Assembly (NCBI RefSeq): GCF_020447305.1
Contig: NZ_CP095732.1
Location: 248,001-312,000, forward strand
Length of the DNA stretch: 64,000 bases
Source of the DNA: Abyssibius alkaniclasticus
Lineage (GTDB): Bacteria > Pseudomonadota > Alphaproteobacteria > Rhodobacterales > Rhodobacteraceae
Direction: 5' to 3'
Shown here: piece after piece, positions 9,461-18,358 of the stretch
How the letters are laid out: each line of letters begins with the position of its first letter
Numbering within the stretch: position 1 is the stretch's first letter
Made by a program: the position numbers and the translations under genes
Notes under the pieces: generated by a model
Told to the model about the DNA's origin: nothing
The model's database searches: none
What the model saw: the letters and a program-made list of their open reading frames with translations, nothing else

Positions 9461-12400
9461 ATGCCGAAAAGAACCGATATTTCTTCCATTATGATCATCG
9501 GCGCGGGCCCTATCGTGATTGGGCAGGCTTGCGAGTTTGACTATTCCGGCGCCCAAGCCTGCAAGGCTTTGCGCGAGGAAGGCTACCGTGTCATCCTTGT
9601 GAACTCCAACCCCGCCACCATCATGACCGACCCGGACATGGCCGATGCCACCTATATTGAGCCGATCACGCCCGACATGGTGGCCCGCATCATTGAAAAA
9701 GAGCGCCCCGATGCGCTGCTGCCCACAATGGGCGGGCAGACGGGGCTGAACACCGCGCTGGCGCTGGATGATATGGGCGTGCTGGAAAAATTCGGGGTCG
9801 AGCTGATCGGCGCACGCCGTGAAGCCATTGAAATGGCCGAAGACCGCAAGCTGTTTCGCGAAGCGATGGACCGGATCGGGATTGAGAACCCCCGCGCCAC
9901 GATCATCGCCGCCCCCAAGCTTGAGAATGGCAAATATGACCGTAAGGCCGGTCTGGCCGAGGCGATGGCGGCGATTGAATTCGTCGGCCTGCCCGCCATC
10001 ATCCGCCCCGCCTTTACAATGGGCGGCACCGGCGGGGGCGTGGCCTATAACCGTGAGGATTACGAGAAGATCTGTGCGAGCGGCCTTGCCGCCTCGCCCG
10101 TGGCGCAAATTCTGGTCGACGAGTCTCTGCTCGGCTGGAAGGAATACGAGATGGAGGTGGTGCGCGACACGGCCGACAATGCCATCATCATCTGCTCCAT
10201 TGAGAATGTGGACCCGATGGGTGTGCATACCGGCGACAGCATCACCGTCGCCCCGGCCCTGACGCTGACCGACAAGGAATACCAGCTGATGCGCAGCCAT
10301 TCCATCAACGTGCTGCGCGAGATTGGCGTGGAAACCGGCGGCTCCAACGTGCAATGGGCGGTGAACCCGGCCGATGGCCGCATGGTGGTCATCGAGATGA
10401 ACCCGCGTGTGAGCCGCTCCTCGGCACTCGCCTCCAAAGCCACGGGCTTTCCGATTGCGAAGGTCGCCGCGAAGCTGGCCGTGGGCTACACGCTTGATGA
10501 GCTTGACAATGACATCACCAAGGTCACGCCCGCGAGCTTTGAGCCGAGCATCGACTATGTTGTCACCAAAATCCCGCGCTTTGCGTTTGAAAAGTTCCCC
10601 GGTGCGAAGGATGACCTGACCACCGCCATGAAATCGGTCGGCGAGGCGATGGCCATTGGCCGCACGATCCACGAGAGCTTGCAAAAAGCACTGGCCAGCA
10701 TGGAAACCGGCCTCACCGGTTTTGATGAGATCGAGATCGAGGGTGAAGGTGAAGGCGCGCTGATCGCCGCGCTTTCCAAAGTCACCCCCGACCGGATTCG
10801 CGTGATTGCGCAAGCCATGCGCATGGGCGGTTCGGATGATCTGATTCATTCCGTCACCAGGTTCGACCCCTGGTTCCTTGCCCGTATCCGCGAGATAGTG
10901 GATGCCGAGGCCGAGATCCGCGCCAATGGCCTGCCTGATAGCGCCGAAGCCCTGCGCGGCCTTAAGATGCTGGGCTTTTCCGATGCCCGCCTTGCCAGGC
11001 TGACCGGGCTGGACGAGGCCACAATCCGCGCCACGCGAGGCCGGCTGGGCGTTCATGCGAGCTTCAAGCGCATCGACACTTGCGCCGCCGAGTTCGAGGC
11101 GCAGACCCCCTATATGTATTCCACCTACGAAGCCCCGGCGATGGGCGAGGTGGAATGCGAATCGCGCCCGTCCGACCGCAAGAAAGTCGTCATTCTCGGC
11201 GGTGGCCCCAACCGGATCGGGCAGGGCATCGAGTTTGACTATTGCTGCTGCCATGCCTGCTATGCGCTGTCCGATGCAGGCTATGAGACGATCATGGTCA
11301 ACTGCAACCCGGAAACGGTTTCGACCGATTATGACACGTCCGACCGTTTGTATTTCGAGCCGCTCACGCTGGAATGCGTTCTGGAAATTCTGCGCACCGA
11401 GCAGCAGAATGGCTCGCTGCACGGCGTTATCGTGCAATTCGGCGGCCAGACCCCGTTGAAGCTGGCCGATGCGCTGCAGGACGCGGGCATCCCGATTCTG
11501 GGCACCACGCCCGATGCGATTGACTTGGCTGAAGACCGCGAGCGCTTCCAGCAATTGCTGACCAGCCTTGGGTTGAAACAGCCGGTGAACGGCATCGCCA
11601 GCACCGATGCGCAGGCGTTTGAAATTGCCGGCAAGGTCGGCTATCCGCTGGTCATCCGCCCGTCATATGTGCTGGGGGGGCGGGCGATGGAGATTGTGCG
11701 CGATACCGAGCAGCTCAAACGTTACATCACCAATGCTGTTACGGTTTCGGGCGACAGCCCCGTGCTGCTCGACAGCTATCTGACCGGCGCGATCGAGGTG
11801 GATGTCGATGCGCTGTCCGATGGCAAATCGGTGCATGTGGCTGGAATCATGGAACATATTGAAGAGGCTGGCGTGCATTCGGGCGATTCTGCCTGCTGCC
11901 TGCCGCCGCATTCGCTTTCGCCCGAAACCGTGGCCGAGTTGAAGCGCCAGACCGTGCAAATGGCGCTGGCGCTGAATGTCGTGGGCCTGATGAATGTGCA
12001 ATTCGCCATCAAGGGCGACGATATTTATGTGCTGGAGGTGAACCCGCGCGCCAGCCGCACCGTGCCCTTTGTCGCCAAGGCGACCGATAGCGCGATTGCC
12101 TCGATCGCCGCGCGGCTTATGGCGGGCGAGCCGCTTGCAAATTTCCCGCAGCGCGCGCCCTACCCTGCTGGCGTTGGCCCCGACACGCCCTTGCCATTGA
12201 TGGACAAGCTCACCCTGGCCGACCCGATCACGCCGTGGTTCTCGGTCAAGGAGGCGGTGCTGCCCTTTGCCCGCTTCCCCGGTGTCGACACGCTGCTTGG
12301 CCCCGAAATGCGCTCCACCGGCGAGGTGATGGGCTGGGACCGCACCTTCGCGCTGGCCTTCCTGAAGGCGCAAATGGGGGCGGGCGTTGATCTGCCAACC

Positions 12401-12790
12401 GAGGGCCGTGTGTTCATCTCGATCAAGGATTCCGACAAGACCGAGGCGCTGGCCGACGCGGCGCGCAGCCTTGTTGCACTGGGCTATGAGCTGGTCGCCA
12501 CGCGCGGCACGGCGAATTTCCTCAATACGGCTGGCGCGCCCTGCACGCTGGTCAACAAGGTCTATGAAGGGCGCCCGAACATTGTCGATATGCTGAAAAA
12601 CAACGACATCGCGCTGGTGTTCAACACTACCGAGGGCAGCCAGGCGATCAATGACAGCCGTGAAATTCGTGCCGTCGCGCTGATGGACAAGATCCCCTAT
12701 TTCACCACGGCGGCGGGCAGCATTTCGGCGGTTGCCGCGATTCGCGCGCGCGCCGAAGGCGATGTCAGCGTGCGCACGCTTCAGGGATAG
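9461..12790 (+). CDS. carB: Carbamoyl-phosphate synthase large chain
   Basis: The 1109-residue large subunit makes carbamoyl phosphate from bicarbonate, ammonia (from glutamine via CarA) and 2 ATP, feeding pyrimidine and arginine synthesis. Two homologous halves are visible, each with the [20 protein letters not shown] or [17 protein letters not shown] start, a preATP-grasp region and an ATP-grasp domain. The last about 140 residues form the MGS-like allosteric domain ([10 protein letters not shown] to the end). The start MPKRTDIS is chosen over an upstream in-frame codon because GGGGG lies just before it. It is slightly longer than E. coli CarB (1073). carA is not in the window. Confidence 0.97.
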   Translation: MPKRTDISSIMIIGAGPIVIGQACEFDYSGAQACKALREEGYRVILVNSNPATIMTDPDMADATYIEPITPDMVARIIEKERPDALLPTMGGQTGLNTALALDDMGVLEKFGVELIGARREAIEMAEDRKLFREAMDRIGIENPRATIIAAPKLENGKYDRKAGLAEAMAAIEFVGLPAIIRPAFTMGGTGGGVAYNREDYEKICASGLAASPVAQILVDESLLGWKEYEMEVVRDTADNAIIICSIENVDPMGVHTGDSITVAPALTLTDKEYQLMRSHSINVLREIGVETGGSNVQWAVNPADGRMVVIEMNPRVSRSSALASKATGFPIAKVAAKLAVGYTLDELDNDITKVTPASFEPSIDYVVTKIPRFAFEKFPGAKDDLTTAMKSVGEAMAIGRTIHESLQKALASMETGLTGFDEIEIEGEGEGALIAALSKVTPDRIRVIAQAMRMGGSDDLIHSVTRFDPWFLARIREIVDAEAEIRANGLPDSAEALRGLKMLGFSDARLARLTGLDEATIRATRGRLGVHASFKRIDTCAAEFEAQTPYMYSTYEAPAMGEVECESRPSDRKKVVILGGGPNRIGQGIEFDYCCCHACYALSDAGYETIMVNCNPETVSTDYDTSDRLYFEPLTLECVLEILRTEQQNGSLHGVIVQFGGQTPLKLADALQDAGIPILGTTPDAIDLAEDRERFQQLLTSLGLKQPVNGIASTDAQAFEIAGKVGYPLVIRPSYVLGGRAMEIVRDTEQLKRYITNAVTVSGDSPVLLDSYLTGAIEVDVDALSDGKSVHVAGIMEHIEEAGVHSGDSACCLPPHSLSPETVAELKRQTVQMALALNVVGLMNVQFAIKGDDIYVLEVNPRASRTVPFVAKATDSAIASIAARLMAGEPLANFPQRAPYPAGVGPDTPLPLMDKLTLADPITPWFSVKEAVLPFARFPGVDTLLGPEMRSTGEVMGWDRTFALAFLKAQMGAGVDLPTEGRVFISIKDSDKTEALADAARSLVALGYELVATRGTANFLNTAGAPCTLVNKVYEGRPNIVDMLKNNDIALVFNTTEGSQAINDSREIRAVALMDKIPYFTTAAGSISAVAAIRARAEGDVSVRTLQG

Positions 12791-12814
12791 TCGTTTTATT
12801 CCAATAGCTTACAG

Positions 12815-12844
12815 TCTTGCCCCCCTAAAAATGGGCAAGATTTC
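12815..12844 (+). terminator. Rho-independent terminator of carB
   Basis: The stem TCTTGCCC (12815-12822) pairs with GGGCAAGA (12833-12840) around a 10-nt loop and is followed by TTTC. It starts 25 nt after the carB stop. Confidence 0.7.
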
Positions 12845-12879
12845 GCTTATGTTGCAGGCTCCCCACTTCCCCGAATGAT

Positions 12880-13425
12880 ATGCGCAGAGTAGGAGTTGCG
12901 CCAACTTCAACGGCATATGAGCGACGTTTGTCTTTTTTCAAAAACCACCGGCGCGGCATCGCGCTTCTGTTAGTGCTGGGGCTTACCGTCTCGGGTTGTG
13001 CGCGCGCCTATGGAACCGAAGTTTCGCTGGCGCGCAACGGGTTTACGCAGGCCGATGTGGCCTGCATGGCCGAGGCGCTGTATTTCGAGGCGCGCGGCAC
13101 CGGTGAAGAGGGCCGCCGCGCCGTGGGCGAGGTGATTTTGAACCGCGTTTCCGATACGCGCTTCCCGTCATCGGTTTGCGCGGTTGTCGATGATGAATGC
13201 CAGTTTTCCTATCGCTGCGACCAGATACCCAACGATGTATTCGCCAACCCCGCCGCCTATGGCCGCGCGGTCGATACCGCGCTGACCCTGATGACCGAGC
13301 AGCGCGAAGACATTACCTCGGGGGCGCTGTTCTTTCATGCGGCCACCATGCGGCCGACAAGCTGGTTCAGAACCTTGCCGCGCGTCGGCACGTTTGGCGG
13401 GAATGTCTTCTACCGCTCGTCCTAG
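12880..13425 (+). CDS. Cell wall hydrolase, SleB/Hydrolase_2 type, lipoprotein
   Basis: The 181-residue protein has a basic N-terminus, a hydrophobic stretch IALLLVLGLTV and a lipobox VSGC, so it is probably a lipoprotein; the Lgt that would modify it is encoded at 23481. The Hydrolase_2 (SleB-like) domain covers residues about 60-180 with ADVACMAEALYFEARGT, AVGEVILNRV, FPSSVCAVVD, CQFSYRCD and ALFFHA. The family hydrolyses peptidoglycan (lytic transglycosylase or amidase in spore formers); Glu in YFEARG is the usual catalytic residue. The first 20 residues may not all be translated, since internal starts are possible. Confidence 0.85.
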   Translation: MRRVGVAPTSTAYERRLSFFKNHRRGIALLLVLGLTVSGCARAYGTEVSLARNGFTQADVACMAEALYFEARGTGEEGRRAVGEVILNRVSDTRFPSSVCAVVDDECQFSYRCDQIPNDVFANPAAYGRAVDTALTLMTEQREDITSGALFFHAATMRPTSWFRTLPRVGTFGGNVFYRSS

Positions 13426-13432
13426 GCTTGAA

Positions 13433-13445
13433 GTTACATTGTAAC
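13433..13445. promoter_or_regulatory. 13-bp palindrome GTTACATTGTAAC, copy 1
   Basis: This is a perfect inverted repeat GTTACA-T-TGTAAC just 8 bp after the cell wall hydrolase stop. An identical copy lies 80 bp away, in the gap between two convergent genes. It looks like a protein-binding site, but neither flanking gene starts here. Confidence 0.5.
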
Positions 13446-13512
13446 CGTATTTTCGTGCATTTTGCGCCCGCCAAGGGCTAAAAATGGCCGAATCCGGTGC
13501 CGTCGGCCCGCG

Positions 13513-13525
13513 GTTACATTGTAAC
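13513..13525. promoter_or_regulatory. 13-bp palindrome GTTACATTGTAAC, copy 2
   Basis: This is an exact second copy of the palindrome at 13433-13445, with centres 80 bp apart. It ends 16 bp before the stop of the DUF2059 gene. The binding protein is unknown. Confidence 0.5.
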
Positions 13526-13540
13526 TATAAGCCGGGCAGG

Positions 13541-14353
13541 CTAAAGCGCGCTTTCCTGAAGCAGCTCGGCAAAAATCTCGCCGAAATCGCGGGCGCGGGC
13601 GTTCAGCACTTCGCTGATCGCAATGTTGAGCGCGGCGTAAAAATCGCGCCCGACCGGGCCGGTCAGAAAATCGGCATAGGCTTGCATATCCGCATCGGAA
13701 ATTTCGGCATAGGTAAAGGCGGCCTGGATGTAGATGGAGCGCTCCAGCTCGGTGGCGATAGCGCCGCGCTGGTCGTTCAGCATGGCGATCATCTCGTCTT
13801 GCGACATGCTGTAGGGTAAAAGCCCGCTGGCCTGCATTCCGGTGACCATCGCCAGATTCATCGACATGGTGCTGGCCAGCGCGCTTTCGAGCAGCCCGCT
13901 GTCTTCGACCATGCGCCGATAAAGTGCAAGGCGCGCCGGATCCTCCTGCATCAGCCGCGCCAGAATCGCACCGCCCTCGGCCTTTACCATCGCATCATCG
14001 GTTATCTTTTGCGCGGCATTTTCGGCCAGCGTGACACGGCGGCCAAGCGCGCTGTCAAAAAAGCTGGCAGCGGCGGAAAAATCCTCCATCGTGTGGCGCG
14101 CTTGCAGGGCGCGCACAAGCTGGTCGATGACCAGGCCACCGTCAAAGGCGGCCAGCGCAGCGCGGCGCCAGGCGCTGGTCGCATCAATGCTCAGCCCGAC
14201 GGTGCCGGCGCCATTGGCCATGACATCGCCCAGCCTGCCATAGGACACATCCACCCCTGAGGCGTTCAGAAGTTCAGAAATAGTGCGGGCCGGTTCGGCC
14301 TGCGTGCCGGCCGGCAGCAACAGGGCCAGCGCCAGAAGGAAAGGTTTTAGCAC
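13541..14353 (-). CDS. DUF2059-type periplasmic protein
   Basis: The 270-residue product has a clear Sec signal peptide (MLKPFLLALALLLPAGTQA, cleavage after about residue 19), so it is exported. The C-terminal YAEISDADMQAYADFLTG and DFYAALNIAISEVL regions are typical of DUF2059, a helical domain of unknown function common in proteobacterial periplasmic proteins. A related helical half lies at about residues 25-130. It stands alone, divergent from tdk. Confidence 0.8.
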   Translation of the reverse strand: MLKPFLLALALLLPAGTQAEPARTISELLNASGVDVSYGRLGDVMANGAGTVGLSIDATSAWRRAALAAFDGGLVIDQLVRALQARHTMEDFSAAASFFDSALGRRVTLAENAAQKITDDAMVKAEGGAILARLMQEDPARLALYRRMVEDSGLLESALASTMSMNLAMVTGMQASGLLPYSMSQDEMIAMLNDQRGAIATELERSIYIQAAFTYAEISDADMQAYADFLTGPVGRDFYAALNIAISEVLNARARDFGEIFAELLQESAL

Positions 14354-14416
14354 GATCGGGGCATCCTTGATACGGTTTCAACTTGAACCAAAACCGATGC
14401 TGGGCAAAAAGGCTGC

Positions 14417-15001
14417 ATGGCAAAGCTCTATTTCAACTATTCCACAATGAATGCCGGCAAGTCGACCATTCTTCTGCAGGCTGCGCATAACTATGCCGAA
14501 CGCGGGATGGACACCTATTTGCTGACCGCGCGGCTGGACCGGCGCGCCGGGGAAGGCAAGATCGCCAGCCGCATCGGCATCGGGCAGGCGGCCGATACCT
14601 TTGCCGCCGACAGCGATGTGATGGCGATGATCGCGGCGCGCATGGCGCAAGGCCCGATTGCCTGTGTGCTGATCGACGAGGCGCAGTTCCTGACGCCAGA
14701 GCAGGTTTGGCAACTGGCCCGCGTGGCCGATGACCTTGGCGTGCCGGTAATGGCCTATGGGCTGCGTGTGGATTTTCTGGGCAACCTGTTCCCCGGCTCG
14801 GCCACATTGCTGGCCCTGGCCGATGATCTGCGCGAGGTGCGCACGATTTGCCATTGCGGGCGCAAGGCCACAATGGTGGTGCGCCAATCCGCCGATGGCA
14901 CGGTGGCCATTGCGGGCGACCAGGTGCAGATTGGCGGCAACGAAACCTATATCAGCCTGTGCCGCCGCCATTGGCGCGAAGCGGTGGGCGATCGGGGATA
15001 A
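14417..15001 (+). CDS. tdk: Thymidine kinase
   Basis: This 194-residue type II thymidine kinase phosphorylates thymidine with ATP for dTTP salvage. Visible are the P-loop NAGKST (12-17), the Walker B-like LIDEAQF (85-91; Glu88 is the likely catalytic base), and the zinc-site Cys/His residues in CHC (145-147) and CRRH (182-185). The length is normal for the family. It starts with ATG 64 nt from the divergent DUF2059 gene. Confidence 0.95.
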   Translation: MAKLYFNYSTMNAGKSTILLQAAHNYAERGMDTYLLTARLDRRAGEGKIASRIGIGQAADTFAADSDVMAMIAARMAQGPIACVLIDEAQFLTPEQVWQLARVADDLGVPVMAYGLRVDFLGNLFPGSATLLALADDLREVRTICHCGRKATMVVRQSADGTVAIAGDQVQIGGNETYISLCRRHWREAVGDRG

Positions 15002-15030
15002 TTGCTTTTCGGGCCCGCTTTTGCTATAAT
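15002..15030 (+). promoter_or_regulatory. Sigma-70-type promoter of the HxlR gene
   Basis: TTGCTT (15002-15007), a 17-bp spacer and a consensus TATAAT (15025-15030) lie directly after the tdk stop and about 40 bp before the HxlR start. This is one of the best promoter matches in the window. Confidence 0.65.
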
Positions 15031-15067
15031 TGTTTTTTGCAAGTCATAGCGAAGGCGAACCAGGATC

Positions 15068-15502
15068 ATGGGCAAGGCAGACAAGGACCACTGGCACGGC
15101 GAGCCGGTGCGCTATTATTCAGGCATTTTCGGGAATAAATGGTCGTTGCTGATTTTGCGCGACATGATTTTTGACGGCAAGCGCAGCTTTGGCGCGTTTC
15201 TGGAATCGCCCGAAAAGATTGCCACCAATATTCTGACAACCCGGCTGGGCGAAATGGTCGAGGCCGGCGTGATTGCCAAGGTCATGCCCAAGCGCAAGGG
15301 CGCGCGGGCGGTCTATATTCTGACCCCGCGCGGGCGCGCCATGCTGCCGGTGATCTTTGCGATAATAGACTGGGCGGCGCGCGAAGACCCGGATAGCACG
15401 CCCGATGCCAGCCTGCTGGGCGCATTGCGCGATACGCCCAGCATGTTGAAGGTGAAGCTGCTGGCCGAGATCGATGCCGCAGACAAGGCGGCCCTGGCCT
15501 GA
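15068..15502 (+). CDS. HxlR family winged-helix transcriptional regulator
   Basis: The 144-residue product has the HxlR (MarR-like) winged helix at about residues 20-100: FGNKWSLLILRDMIFDGKRS, then FLESPEKIATNILTTRLGEM as the recognition region, and a YILTPRGRAMLPVI wing. Many HxlR regulators sense aldehydes or redox state through an N-terminal Cys; none is present here, so the signal is unknown. The gene has its own strong promoter. The convergent neighbour is a 2-hydroxyacid dehydrogenase, and a regulatory link is possible but unproven. Confidence 0.85.
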   Translation: MGKADKDHWHGEPVRYYSGIFGNKWSLLILRDMIFDGKRSFGAFLESPEKIATNILTTRLGEMVEAGVIAKVMPKRKGARAVYILTPRGRAMLPVIFAIIDWAAREDPDSTPDASLLGALRDTPSMLKVKLLAEIDAADKAALA

Positions 15503-15511
15503 TTTACCGCC

Positions 15512-16477
15512 CTAAACCTTGTTCGGCAGGGGCTTGCCCGCGAAATGCGCCACCAGATTCGCCGTGGCCGCCATGCCCATTGCGATGCGGGTTTCAACGG
15601 TGGCGCTGCCGATATGCGGCAACAGGCAGACATTTTCCAACTCGCGCAGCGCATTGGGCACGCGCGGTTCCTTGGCAAACACATCCAGCCCCGCGCCGGC
15701 AATTTTGCCCGCCAGAAGGGCGGAAACCAGCGCCGGTTCATCGACAATATCGCCGCGCGCGGTGTTGATGAGGTAAGCCGTGGGCTTCATCAGCGCGATG
15801 CGGTTGGCAGAAAACAGGCCGCGATTGGCCTCGCCGCCCGGGCAATGCAGGCTGATGATGTCGGAGGTTTCGATCAGGTCCTCGATTGTATCCATGCGCT
15901 GCGCGCCGGGAATGCGCTGCACCTCGATCTTGCTGCGGTTGAAATAGACGACCTTCATGCCAAAGCCGTAATAGGCGCGCAGGGCCACGGCGGTGCCGAT
16001 GCGGCCCATGCCGATAATGCCAAGGGTTTTGCCCTGCAGGCTGGTGCCAAGCCCGTCGATCAGCGAAAACCCACCCCATTCGCCACGGCGCAGGCGGGTT
16101 TCATGCATCCATGTGCGGCGGGTGACGTTGAGCATGAGGGTGAGGGCAATATCGGCGGTGGCATCGGTCAGCACATCGGGCGTGTTGGTGATGTGGATGC
16201 CGTGTTCCTCGGCCGCCTCAAGGTCTATATGGTTGGTGCCAACCCCGAAATTCGCCAGAATCTGCACGCGGCGCTTGCCGGCGGCCTGCATGATCTCGGC
16301 ATCGAGCGGGTCACCCACGGCCACGAGCATTCCATCGGCATTCTGCATGGCCGCAATCATCTTTTCGCGCGTGAACAGCTTGTCATGCGGGTTGAGTGCC
16401 ACGGTAAAATGACGTTTGAGCCGGGCTTCGACAGCATCAGGCAGTTTGCGGGTAACGATGATACGCGGGGCAGACAT
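15512..16477 (-). CDS. D-2-hydroxyacid dehydrogenase (glyoxylate/hydroxypyruvate reductase-like)
   Basis: This 321-residue NAD(P)-dependent enzyme has the D-isomer-specific 2-hydroxyacid dehydrogenase layout. It shows a substrate domain, the Rossmann motif GIIGMGRIGTAVA, the catalytic Arg in NTARGDIVDE, the catalytic Glu in DVFAKEP, and the catalytic His in LLPHIGSAT. The overall sequence resembles glyoxylate reductases (GyaR/GhrB type). The start MSAPRIIV is chosen because the longer frame runs through the csaA gene in another frame. It lies 10 nt downstream of csaA on the same strand, probably as one operon. Confidence 0.92.
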   Translation of the reverse strand: MSAPRIIVTRKLPDAVEARLKRHFTVALNPHDKLFTREKMIAAMQNADGMLVAVGDPLDAEIMQAAGKRRVQILANFGVGTNHIDLEAAEEHGIHITNTPDVLTDATADIALTLMLNVTRRTWMHETRLRRGEWGGFSLIDGLGTSLQGKTLGIIGMGRIGTAVALRAYYGFGMKVVYFNRSKIEVQRIPGAQRMDTIEDLIETSDIISLHCPGGEANRGLFSANRIALMKPTAYLINTARGDIVDEPALVSALLAGKIAGAGLDVFAKEPRVPNALRELENVCLLPHIGSATVETRIAMGMAATANLVAHFAGKPLPNKV

Positions 16478-16487
16478 GGTAATCCTT

Positions 16488-16820
16488 CTAGAACATGCGC
16501 CCGCCATTGGGCAGGCTTTGATCGGGGGCAAGCAGCACGACGGCGCCGTTCGCATCGGGCGCGCCAAGCACCAGACATTCAGACATAAACGGGCCGATTT
16601 GGCGAGGGGGGAAGTTGACAACCCCCAGAACCTGCCGCCCGACCAGGGTTTCTGGCGTGTAATGCACGGTGATTTGGGCGGAAGATTTGCGGATGCCGAT
16701 CTCGGCGCCGAAATCGACCCAAAGCTTGTAGGCGGGCTTGCGGGCTTCGGGGAAAGGCTCGGCGCGCATGACCGTGCCGACGCGGATGTCGACCTTCTCG
16801 AATGTCTCAAAATCAAGCAT
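16488..16820 (-). CDS. csaA: tRNA-binding protein, CsaA-like
   Basis: The 110-residue product is a stand-alone tRNA-binding OB-fold domain: FEKVDIRVGTVMRAEPFPEA at the N-terminus, GRQVLGVVNFPPRQIGPFMS and VLLAPDQSLPNGGRMF at the end. The family has been described as an export-related chaperone in Bacillus and binds tRNA-like RNA. The length matches the family. It is transcribed with the downstream dehydrogenase gene. Confidence 0.9.
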   Translation of the reverse strand: MLDFETFEKVDIRVGTVMRAEPFPEARKPAYKLWVDFGAEIGIRKSSAQITVHYTPETLVGRQVLGVVNFPPRQIGPFMSECLVLGAPDANGAVVLLAPDQSLPNGGRMF

Positions 16821-16846
16821 AAAGCGCCGCCTTTCTGTGGCGCACT

Positions 16847-16877
16847 AAAAAGCCGCCTGCCCCAAAAGGCAAGCGGC
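16847..16877 (-). terminator. Rho-independent terminator of the phasin gene
   Basis: On the minus strand GCCGCTTGCC pairs with GGCAGGCGGC across a short TTTTGG loop, followed by TTTTT. It lies about 100 nt after the phasin stop, beyond a CCCGGG-type repeat, and just before csaA. Confidence 0.7.
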
Positions 16878-16889
16878 GAATGCGGAATT

Positions 16890-16970
16890 TGCGCTGCGCT
16901 GTCCCGGGCCTGACCCGGGACCTTCTGTTTGAAAGGCAGAGGCCCCGGGTCGGGCCCGGGGCGGCGCAGT
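16890..16970. repeat. CCCGGG palindromic repeat, copy A
   Basis: Two GC-rich hairpins lie in inverted arrangement: GTCCCGGGCCTGACCCGGGAC, then after about 20 bp GGCCCCGGGTCGGGCCCGGG. The outer flanks GCGCTG and CGGCGCAG also pair. Related copies occur at 20319, 30717, 44994 and 48991, all intergenic. It is a REP-like element. Confidence 0.7.
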
Positions 16971-16976
16971 TCATGA

Positions 16977-17450
16977 TCAGGCGGAAAACTTTTTCGCCAG
17001 ATCCTGCAGTTCTTTCATCGAGTCACCCACGCGTTTTGCAACGATCTCGTAGGCTTCGGTATTGGCCGAACGCGCGCCCTCGGCCAGTGCCGTCATATTG
17101 GTCATGGCTTTTTCAAAGGCCTTGTTCACCAACTCGCTGCGAGCCTTGGCGGTTTCGGCATCCATTTTGGTGGCGTCAAAACCGGCCAGCGATTTCTGGG
17201 CCTCAGCCATTGAATCCTGGAACACTTTCACCTGTTTGGTGAACAGGTCCTGATAGGCGGCGGCAGCAGCTTTATTGGCGGCGTTCAACGCATCCATATT
17301 TTTCTGCTGGGCGGCCATGAGGTCATTGCCACCAAAACCAAAGGCTTTGGGGTCGAAGGCGAAGGATTTCGCATCGAAACCCTTGGTGGCGCCGGTCATG
17401 AATTCGGCAAGCTTCTCGGGGGAGAACATGAAGTCTTTCGGGTCAAACAT
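16977..17450 (-). CDS. phaP: Phasin family protein
   Basis: The 157-residue product is a phasin, a protein that coats polyhydroxyalkanoate granules. It is rich in Ala, Lys and Phe, has no signal peptide, and shows a helical phasin domain at about residues 45-150 (NMDALNAANKAAAAAYQDLF). An Asp/Phe-rich N-terminal stretch with repeated FDPK/FDAKSF precedes it. An AGGAG site lies 7 nt before the ATG. The promoter carries two TGCAGTGCA dyads that look like sites for the PHA regulator PhaR, which supports the assignment. No PHA synthase gene is in the window. Confidence 0.9.
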   Translation of the reverse strand: MFDPKDFMFSPEKLAEFMTGATKGFDAKSFAFDPKAFGFGGNDLMAAQQKNMDALNAANKAAAAAYQDLFTKQVKVFQDSMAEAQKSLAGFDATKMDAETAKARSELVNKAFEKAMTNMTALAEGARSANTEAYEIVAKRVGDSMKELQDLAKKFSA

Positions 17451-17478
17451 TATTGCACTCCTGTTGCGGTATGCGGCC

Positions 17479-17507
17479 TACATATGGTGCAGTGCAGCAT
17501 TTGTCAA
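17479..17507 (-). promoter_or_regulatory. Phasin gene promoter
   Basis: On the minus strand TTGACA (17502-17507), a 17-bp spacer and TATGTA (17479-17484) lie about 30 bp before the phasin start. One PhaR-like dyad (17486-17498) fills the spacer, which suggests repression by promoter occlusion. Confidence 0.65.
17486..17498. promoter_or_regulatory. PhaR-like operator, proximal
   Basis: GGTGCAGTGCAGC, read on the minus strand as CTGC-ACT-GCAC, is close to the CTGC-N3-GCAG site reported for PhaR in Rhodobacter/Paracoccus. It sits between the -35 and -10 boxes of the phasin promoter. Confidence 0.5.
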
Positions 17508-17514
17508 GGGTTAT

Positions 17515-17527
17515 GTTGCAGTGCAAC
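17515..17527. promoter_or_regulatory. PhaR-like operator, distal
   Basis: GTTGCAGTGCAAC is a perfect 13-bp palindrome whose centre is 29 bp (about 3 helical turns) from the proximal site. It lies just upstream of the -35 box and 3 bp after the proC stop. Confidence 0.5.
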
Positions 17528-17530
17528 ATT

Positions 17531-18352
17531 CTAGCCCGCCCCGAGTTCGCGGGCACGGTTGGCAGCGGCGGCAATCGCGCGGTGAAGCAGGGCGGGAAAG
17601 CCGGTTTGCTCATCCATCAGCACGGCAAGCGCGGCGGCGGTGGTGCCATTGGGGCTGGTGACATTCACACGAAGCTGGCCCGGATCTTCAGGCGCATCTT
17701 CTGCCAAAGCCCCTGCCCCGGCAACGGTGGCGCGCGCCAGATGCAGGGCCATGTCAGCGGGCAACCCCTGGGCCTGGCCCGCTGCCGCCATAGCCTCGAT
17801 CAGGTGGAACACATAGGCGGGGCCAGAGCCTGACAGGGCGGTGACCGCGTCGATCTGCGCCTCGGTTTGCAGCCGCACGACCTGGCCCACGGCTTTCAGC
17901 ACGTCATCAGCGAGGTTGAGATCGGCGGCTGTGGCATTGGCATTGCCGATGATGGCGGTAATGCCGCGCCCCACGGCGGCGGGCGTGTTCGGCATGGCGC
18001 GGATGATGCGGGCCTGCGCGCCAAGGGCGGCGCCAAGCGCGGCGAGTGTGGTGCCAGCGGCGATGGACACGAATACTGTGTTGCGATTTGCAAGTTCCGC
18101 AATGGCCGGCAGCGCATCGCCCATCATCTGCGGTTTGACGGCAATCACGCAAATGGCGGGGGCTTTTGGGAATTCGGCATTCAGGTTCAGCCCCTTGGCC
18201 ACCAAGCCCTGCACCTGGTCCGATGGGTTCGGGTCATTCACCCAGACGGCGGATGGCTTCACGCCGCGTTCCAGCCATCCGGCCAGCATTGCGCCGCCCA
18301 TTTTTCCGCAGCCCAAAAGCAGCATTCCATGTGTGTTGATTGCATCCAGCAT
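17531..18352 (-). CDS. proC: Pyrroline-5-carboxylate reductase
   Basis: This 273-residue enzyme catalyses the last step of proline synthesis, NAD(P)H-dependent reduction of pyrroline-5-carboxylate. It has the N-terminal Rossmann motif LLGCGKMGGAML, IRAMPNTPAAVGRGITA, and the C-terminal dimerisation signature ALSGSGPAYVF with VTSPNGTTAAAL. The length is normal. The ribosome-binding AAGG lies in one arm of a 7-bp hairpin at 18359-18381. The phasin promoter sites start 3 bp beyond its stop. Confidence 0.95.
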   Translation of the reverse strand: MLDAINTHGMLLLGCGKMGGAMLAGWLERGVKPSAVWVNDPNPSDQVQGLVAKGLNLNAEFPKAPAICVIAVKPQMMGDALPAIAELANRNTVFVSIAAGTTLAALGAALGAQARIIRAMPNTPAAVGRGITAIIGNANATAADLNLADDVLKAVGQVVRLQTEAQIDAVTALSGSGPAYVFHLIEAMAAAGQAQGLPADMALHLARATVAGAGALAEDAPEDPGQLRVNVTSPNGTTAAALAVLMDEQTGFPALLHRAIAAAANRARELGAG

Positions 18353-18358
18353 AGCGCA

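Noticed and set aside
9365-11554. A 729-codon open frame antisense to carB
   Set aside because: It lies wholly opposite a clear CarB, is His/Gly/Arg-rich as expected for antisense frames in GC-rich DNA, and has no recognisable domain.
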